NCBI GenBank assembly: GCA_013115125.1
Contig: JABANN010000270.1
Location: 1 to 44,624, forward strand
Source: Perkinsus olseni
Lineage: Eukaryota; Perkinsozoa; Perkinsida
Direction: 5' to 3'
DNA length: 44,624 bases
Position 1 is the first letter of the stretch, and every line of letters begins with the position of its first letter. The notes beneath the pieces were generated by a model that made no database searches, was not told where the DNA came from, and saw only the letters and a program-made list of their open reading frames with translations. The translations under genes were made by a program, and so were the position numbers. Shown in pieces: positions 40,892 through 44,624 of this stretch.

Positions 40892-42579
40892 ATGAGCGCA
40901 TCCCAGCGTAGCAGAGATTCTACTAACAGGAACATCAGGATCAGATTATGGATCGTCATAGCAATAGCGACTGCCTTCATGCTGGGCGAGGTCGTCGGAG
41001 GAATAATCGCCAAGTCTCTCGCCATCGTAGGCCCATCCCCAGCCCATCAGCCGCCATCTTGCTTCCCGCTGTAGATTGCTGATGCTGCCCACATCCTGTC
41101 CGATATATCTGGTCTCGTTGTGTCCTTGGTCGCCATCAAACTCAGCGCTCGAGAGCCGAACTGTCGCTACACGTGAGCGCAGTCCATCGTTGCCGTGTGG
41201 CTCGGTCATTCCGTCGCTTGGACGGTCTCAGGTATGGGTACTGGCAGGCTGAGGTCATCGGTGCACTCTTGTCAATTATGATAATCTGGACTACCACTAT
41301 TATTCTATTTTTTGAAGCCATCGAACGGTTTATCTCTCCTGAGGATGTGGATGGAGTTGTGATGTTCAGCCTCGGAGTAAGCCTTCTCGTGGGTGTGCTC
41401 GCCCTCCTTAATGCGGTTGTTAGGTTGCTGGCCTGGTGGTCAACGCTATTATGATGCTAGTTCTTGGTCATAACCACAGTCATGGTCATAGTCATGGTCA
41501 TAGTCATGGTCATAGTCATGATGACCACTCCCATGCTCATCGTGAAGACCATACGACAGAAGATCCCCATTCTGCAGTGGAGGAAGATGAGCTTGTGTTG
41601 GATTCCTCGCCCTCGCACTCCTCCAAGTTCCGGAAGCCTGCGAGCCGAGAATCCCTCCATACTCATCAGGTGCTGCGCCCGCCCATCATGCTCATCGCCG
41701 TCGTCGTAACCTGGCCCTCGACGCCGCCTTTATCCACGTACTGGGAGATCTTGTAGCTATCCTCGCTGCTGTCCATCCTATCATCATACTCCTTCGCCAG
41801 ATACAATCTGTTGGGGTCGTCATAGCCGCCGCTCTCATATGGTGGAAGCCTTTCGATATCGGCTCTACCTCTGACGGTGTGTCCCACTGGAAGTATGTTC
41901 AGAACCTATTAGCCCCTCTTAGCGGAGGCTCCATGCCCTCCTCACGACCTGTTCAGTTACTTCGACCCCATCTGTACCGTTATATTCTCCGTCTTGGTTC
42001 TCCTACCAACCACTCGTAAGCCTACTCAACTGTCGCCCCTCGCACGGCATGTCGATTCATTGAGGTACCCTGAGGAGGTCTCTACGTGCCTTGATGCATA
42101 AAGCTCCCGAGCATGTGGACGTCCACCTATTGCAGACGAAACTCAGGGAGATACCATACGTCGATTGCGTACCAGCAGTCGTCTACCGCCCTTCGTCCGG
42201 GTAGCTGTCATTCCGACTAGGTTCATGACGTCCACGTATGGAGTGTCGGATCGGCCAATACCATCTGTACTGCTCATGTGGCTTTCATAGGGTACGATAA
42301 CAGCGGTAGGATGGCCTCACCACTACAGCCGGACGTGAATACCATCACAGGTGCGGTATTGGCCGAAGCAAAGGCGGTCGCCAGCGATATGGGAATATCC
42401 CATTCGACTTTTCAACTCGAGGCATGCTCGGAGGATAGCGATGAAAAGGAGAGAAGGGTGAGCTAGACAACTTTCGCCAGTAGTCCTCATACTCCTTTCA
42501 GGACACCTGTTGTCATAGAGAGTCATGTTACGCTGGAGAGTCGACCTGTGCCAGCGTTTTCGAGGAACTAGTGGTGTAA
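40892..42579 (+). CDS. CDF (SLC30/ZnT-type) zinc transporter, copy 2
   Basis: Tandem paralogue of the preceding gene. The start ATG at 40892 gives [20 protein letters not shown] and TM1 ([20 protein letters not shown]). An intron (GTAGGCC...CTGTAG, about 41026-41074) joins to [20 protein letters not shown] with the TM2 HxxxD. TM3-4 are [19 protein letters not shown] and [11 protein letters not shown]. The loop is a near-perfect GHSH repeat, then TM5 has [18 protein letters not shown] with the second HxxxD. The C-terminal domain has [20 protein letters not shown] and [14 protein letters not shown], and the tail [14 protein letters not shown] ends at TAA 42577-42579. All zinc-site residues are present, so it should be active. 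The join between the His loop and TM5 (about 41620-41700) changes frame and needs an intron I could not place uniquely. Confidence 0.9.
41476..41520 (+). repeat. 12-bp minisatellite coding GHSH repeats
   Basis: About 3.5 copies of a CAGTCATGGTCATAG-like 12-bp unit (AGTCATGGTCAT) encode SHGH repeats in the cytosolic zinc-binding loop of transporter copy 2. The near identity at DNA level points to recent slippage expansion. Confidence 0.85.
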
Positions 42580-42667
42580 GCCCTTGCAGTGGTGTGTCCC
42601 TGCAAGCACCAGGATGGCAGCGAGTATGAACATTATTGTGTTCGTGGTCGAGCCAGGAGCCTATGGA

Positions 42668-42892
42668 CTAATTGTCGAAAACTTTAATATCGTTGAATTC
42701 GTACTGACTGATAATATTATCCTCTCCTGTGCTGTGAGGTGTGTCATCGATCGAATGGTTACTGTCCTCCTGGGCCATCGAGAGGCCCATGGAGTAACTG
42801 TGGTAGAAACTGTAGAAGCATTCAATATCCTCAAGCTCATATCGGCTGATTATACTCCCCAACTCTCTTATGTAGCTAACTGTCGTCCCCAC
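42668..42892 (-). CDS. Small acidic ORF, doubtful
   Basis: The roughly 850 bases from 42580 to 43429 hold no recognised gene. The best frame is this ATG-initiated 74-codon minus-strand ORF (MGTTVSYIRELGSIISRYEL, FYSFYHSYSMGLSMAQED), acidic and Tyr/Ser-rich. The plus strand is open over the same stretch too, which weakens the case. No known domain; it may be chance. Confidence 0.22.
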   Translation of the reverse strand: MGTTVSYIRELGSIISRYELEDIECFYSFYHSYSMGLSMAQEDSNHSIDDTPHSTGEDNIISQYEFNDIKVFDN

Positions 42893-43429
42893 GTAATGGT
42901 AATTACATAGTAAGTTCCTTTCGCTATTGCGATCGTGTAGCCCTAGTATATGAGCATGTTTCTATGGCTATCTGAAGTGGATTGTGTTATGACTGGGTGA
43001 GGGAGTAGGAATACAGTAGTTACGACTTGGATCCTTTGGTTTCTGTGCTATATGTAACCTTAGTCATCGTCATGCGATGCATCCTCGGCCTTCGTGAGAA
43101 TCCTCTGGCTCACTCTTATAGTGTTGTTCCGAGCACAAGACCCTCTCAAGGGGCTTCTGATGGGCCAGCATGAGTTACTGTTGGCCTATCACAACGACTG
43201 GTGGGGAAGCGCTTCGACCCTTGGCAAGCGATATCACGGTTGCTGACCGCTTCGGGAGCTGCTGGTCATCACACTTTGTGCAGATGTAGACTGCTACGCT
43301 GCATGATCATCCCCTTCTCACTGACGGGTGGATCGAACTCTTACGCATACGCATGTGTGTGCGGCGACCATCCCTCAAGCGGCCTATTCCTCACGTGGTA
43401 GTGTCGATGGTGCTTAGGCGAGCGAGAGT

Positions 43430-43767
43430 CTATTCTTCGACTATACGTGCCTTCGGTGGAATCTCGAGTGTGCGGTCTACCACTCCAGATAAGACCTCCA
43501 GAAGGGGTTGTATTTTTCTCGAGACCTTCCGTTCCATCCTGTGCGATTTTACGGCGAGAGTCTTCGAACATTTGTCCCAACGTCTCGGCAGTCGGGAGAG
43601 GCGCTTCTCGACCATGTGTGCTAGGTCTAGGGAGTAGTTAAAACCTGAAGTAATCGGACACTCCGCCTCCTCACGCCCCGCCTCGAGCGAGTTTTGTCTC
43701 CAACAGCAGGCGTAGTAGCATGAGGGTCATCATTGAGTTCGTTGAGCTTGTTGAAGAGGTTACTCAT
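43430..43767 (-). CDS. Small basic hypothetical protein, 98 aa
   Basis: Exon 1 (43767-43662) reads MSNLFNKLNELNDDPHATTP and a basic stretch (TRSRRGVRRR). A 41-bp intron (43661-43621, GTGTCC...CCTAG) joins it to exon 2 (43620-43430), with MVEKRLSRLPRRWDKCSKTL, AVKSHRMERKVSRKIQPLLE and VVDRTLEIPPKARIVEE. The sum is exactly 99 codons. The protein is Lys/Arg-rich with one long helix. No family is recognised; a nucleic-acid or ribosome-associated role would fit the charge but is a guess. Confidence 0.4.
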
Positions 43768-44356
43768 AATCTACACTTGTAGAAGGCGTGTTGGAGAGAA
43801 TGATCGCCTCTACACAGCGGTCCGTGTAGGGACGATTCTCATCAACTTTGGCTTGATGTCATCTGTAACGAAGAGAGTACAACGTGCGAAAGTGAGGCTG
43901 TTATGCCACAAGGAACGACAATTCTTCCACTGCTTTCGAGGCCGATATGGTTATAAACTCATGACGATACACATGCAGAGGTGACGCCACTACGGGACAG
44001 GGCAGCAGCAACAGCTGCAGTTGGGGATCGAGCCAGGATTGCCTCACTTGCCCGACCACCGCTCGGACGCCACATGGCATGGTGGCCTCACTTCCGCATT
44101 CTCTCCGTTGCAGAGTGTACACCAGCAGTATACTGGTATTGGAGTGGCGCCGCGAAGTCCTCTCTTGTCATTTTCCACGAACATGTGTTTTGGGAGTCAT
44201 AGAAGCAGCGGGACAGATAACAGTAGTAACGCACAAATGGCGCGTAGTGAGTACGCGTGCTGCTGGTGGCCGCACTTGTGCGTTACACTCCACGCGTGTT
44301 GTGGGTGCAGATTGCCTACTACCGGTGCTCCTCTACTCGGTTGGTTGGTCCTGAGT

Positions 44357-44590
44357 ATGTCCCGTCAGACTGAAGATCGTTCTCGCCGACCTCTGTCCCG
44401 GTCCGGTAGTGAGGAACCTCCACTACAGCGTCCGCGGTTGTTCCATGCCCCGGTTGACGAGCCTGAGTATTTCTCACCTACGGCGGAGATTGAAGCGAGA
44501 GCAAGCTTCTTGGTGGACGGAGGCCTCGCTCTATGCGGGGTACCTCACAAGTGTAGCGGCCCGAGCGGGGAAGGACCCGCGAGGGCCTAG
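44357..44590 (+). CDS. Start of an uncharacterised gene, incomplete at window end
   Basis: The ATG at 44357 opens MSRQTEDRSRRPLSRSGSEE and PPLQRPRLFHAPVDEPEYFS, a polar, Arg/Ser/Pro-rich N-terminus, then TAEIEARASFLVDG. The frame stops at 44588-44590, but another frame is open to 44612 and splicing is likely, so the true end is unknown. The interval 43768-44356 before it shows only short frames that I do not trust. No domain is recognised. Confidence 0.3.
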   Translation: MSRQTEDRSRRPLSRSGSEEPPLQRPRLFHAPVDEPEYFSPTAEIEARASFLVDGGLALCGVPHKCSGPSGEGPARA

Positions 44591-44624
44591 GGCGAGCGCG
44601 GGTGGCCACTGACACCGGGAACTA

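Noticed and set aside
1-44624. Old viral elements, LTR retroelements, Polintons and a trans-splicing leader gene
   Set aside because: No capsid, polymerase, integrase, long terminal repeats or spliced-leader RNA could be recognised in the window.

Overview
The window looks like a gene-dense protist nuclear genome. Genes lie tens to a few hundred bases apart and are cut by many short GT-AG introns, mostly about 40-90 bp. I infer an alveolate, most likely a perkinsid (Perkinsus-like). The reasons are the intron style, an AP2-like domain protein, a secreted subtilisin-type protease, several orphan secreted Cys-rich proteins, and divergent but complete versions of core eukaryotic genes. No bacterial, plasmid or viral signature was seen. 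Exon joins come from reading frames by hand; where the joined length is a whole number of codons I say so.

Left part (1-12.1 kb, mostly + strand): a 5'-incomplete uncharacterised gene (70-971); an orphan secreted protein (1541-2348); an orphan protein (2578-3378); an LRRC61-like leucine-rich repeat protein (3588-5141); an F-box protein with a C-terminal beta-domain (5229-6881); a secreted subtilisin-family protease (7113-9419); a small Cys-rich secreted ORF; and two hypothetical genes, the second on the minus strand. A 395-bp MITE-like element with 15-bp terminal inverted repeats and a 3-bp target duplication sits at 12258-12652.

Middle part (13-32 kb, + strand): the large splicing factor SF3B1 (13016-19239); an N-domain-only AHA1/Hch1-like Hsp90 co-chaperone; a membrane EF-hand protein; a coiled-coil protein; an endonuclease/exonuclease/phosphatase (EEP) protein with a long acidic N-terminus; an AP2-like putative transcription factor; the autophagy factor ATG101; and a FEN1-type flap nuclease.

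Right part (32-44.6 kb): a minus-strand NUP98-type GLFG nucleoporin with a GLEBS motif and a C-terminal domain lacking the HFS autocleavage triad; a minus-strand PRELI-domain lipid-transfer protein; a tandem pair of CDF (ZnT/SLC30-type) zinc transporters on +; and small uncharacterised ORFs to the end.

The genes do not form one pathway. They are housekeeping genes (splicing, nuclear pore, DNA repair, autophagy, Hsp90 cycle, mitochondrial lipid transfer, zinc transport) mixed with lineage-specific orphans. I did not find a convincing new multi-gene system. The best novelties are candidate ultrashort introns (26-33 bp), the MITE-like element, the NUP98 that appears unable to self-cleave, the N-only AHA1, and the orphan secreted proteins.
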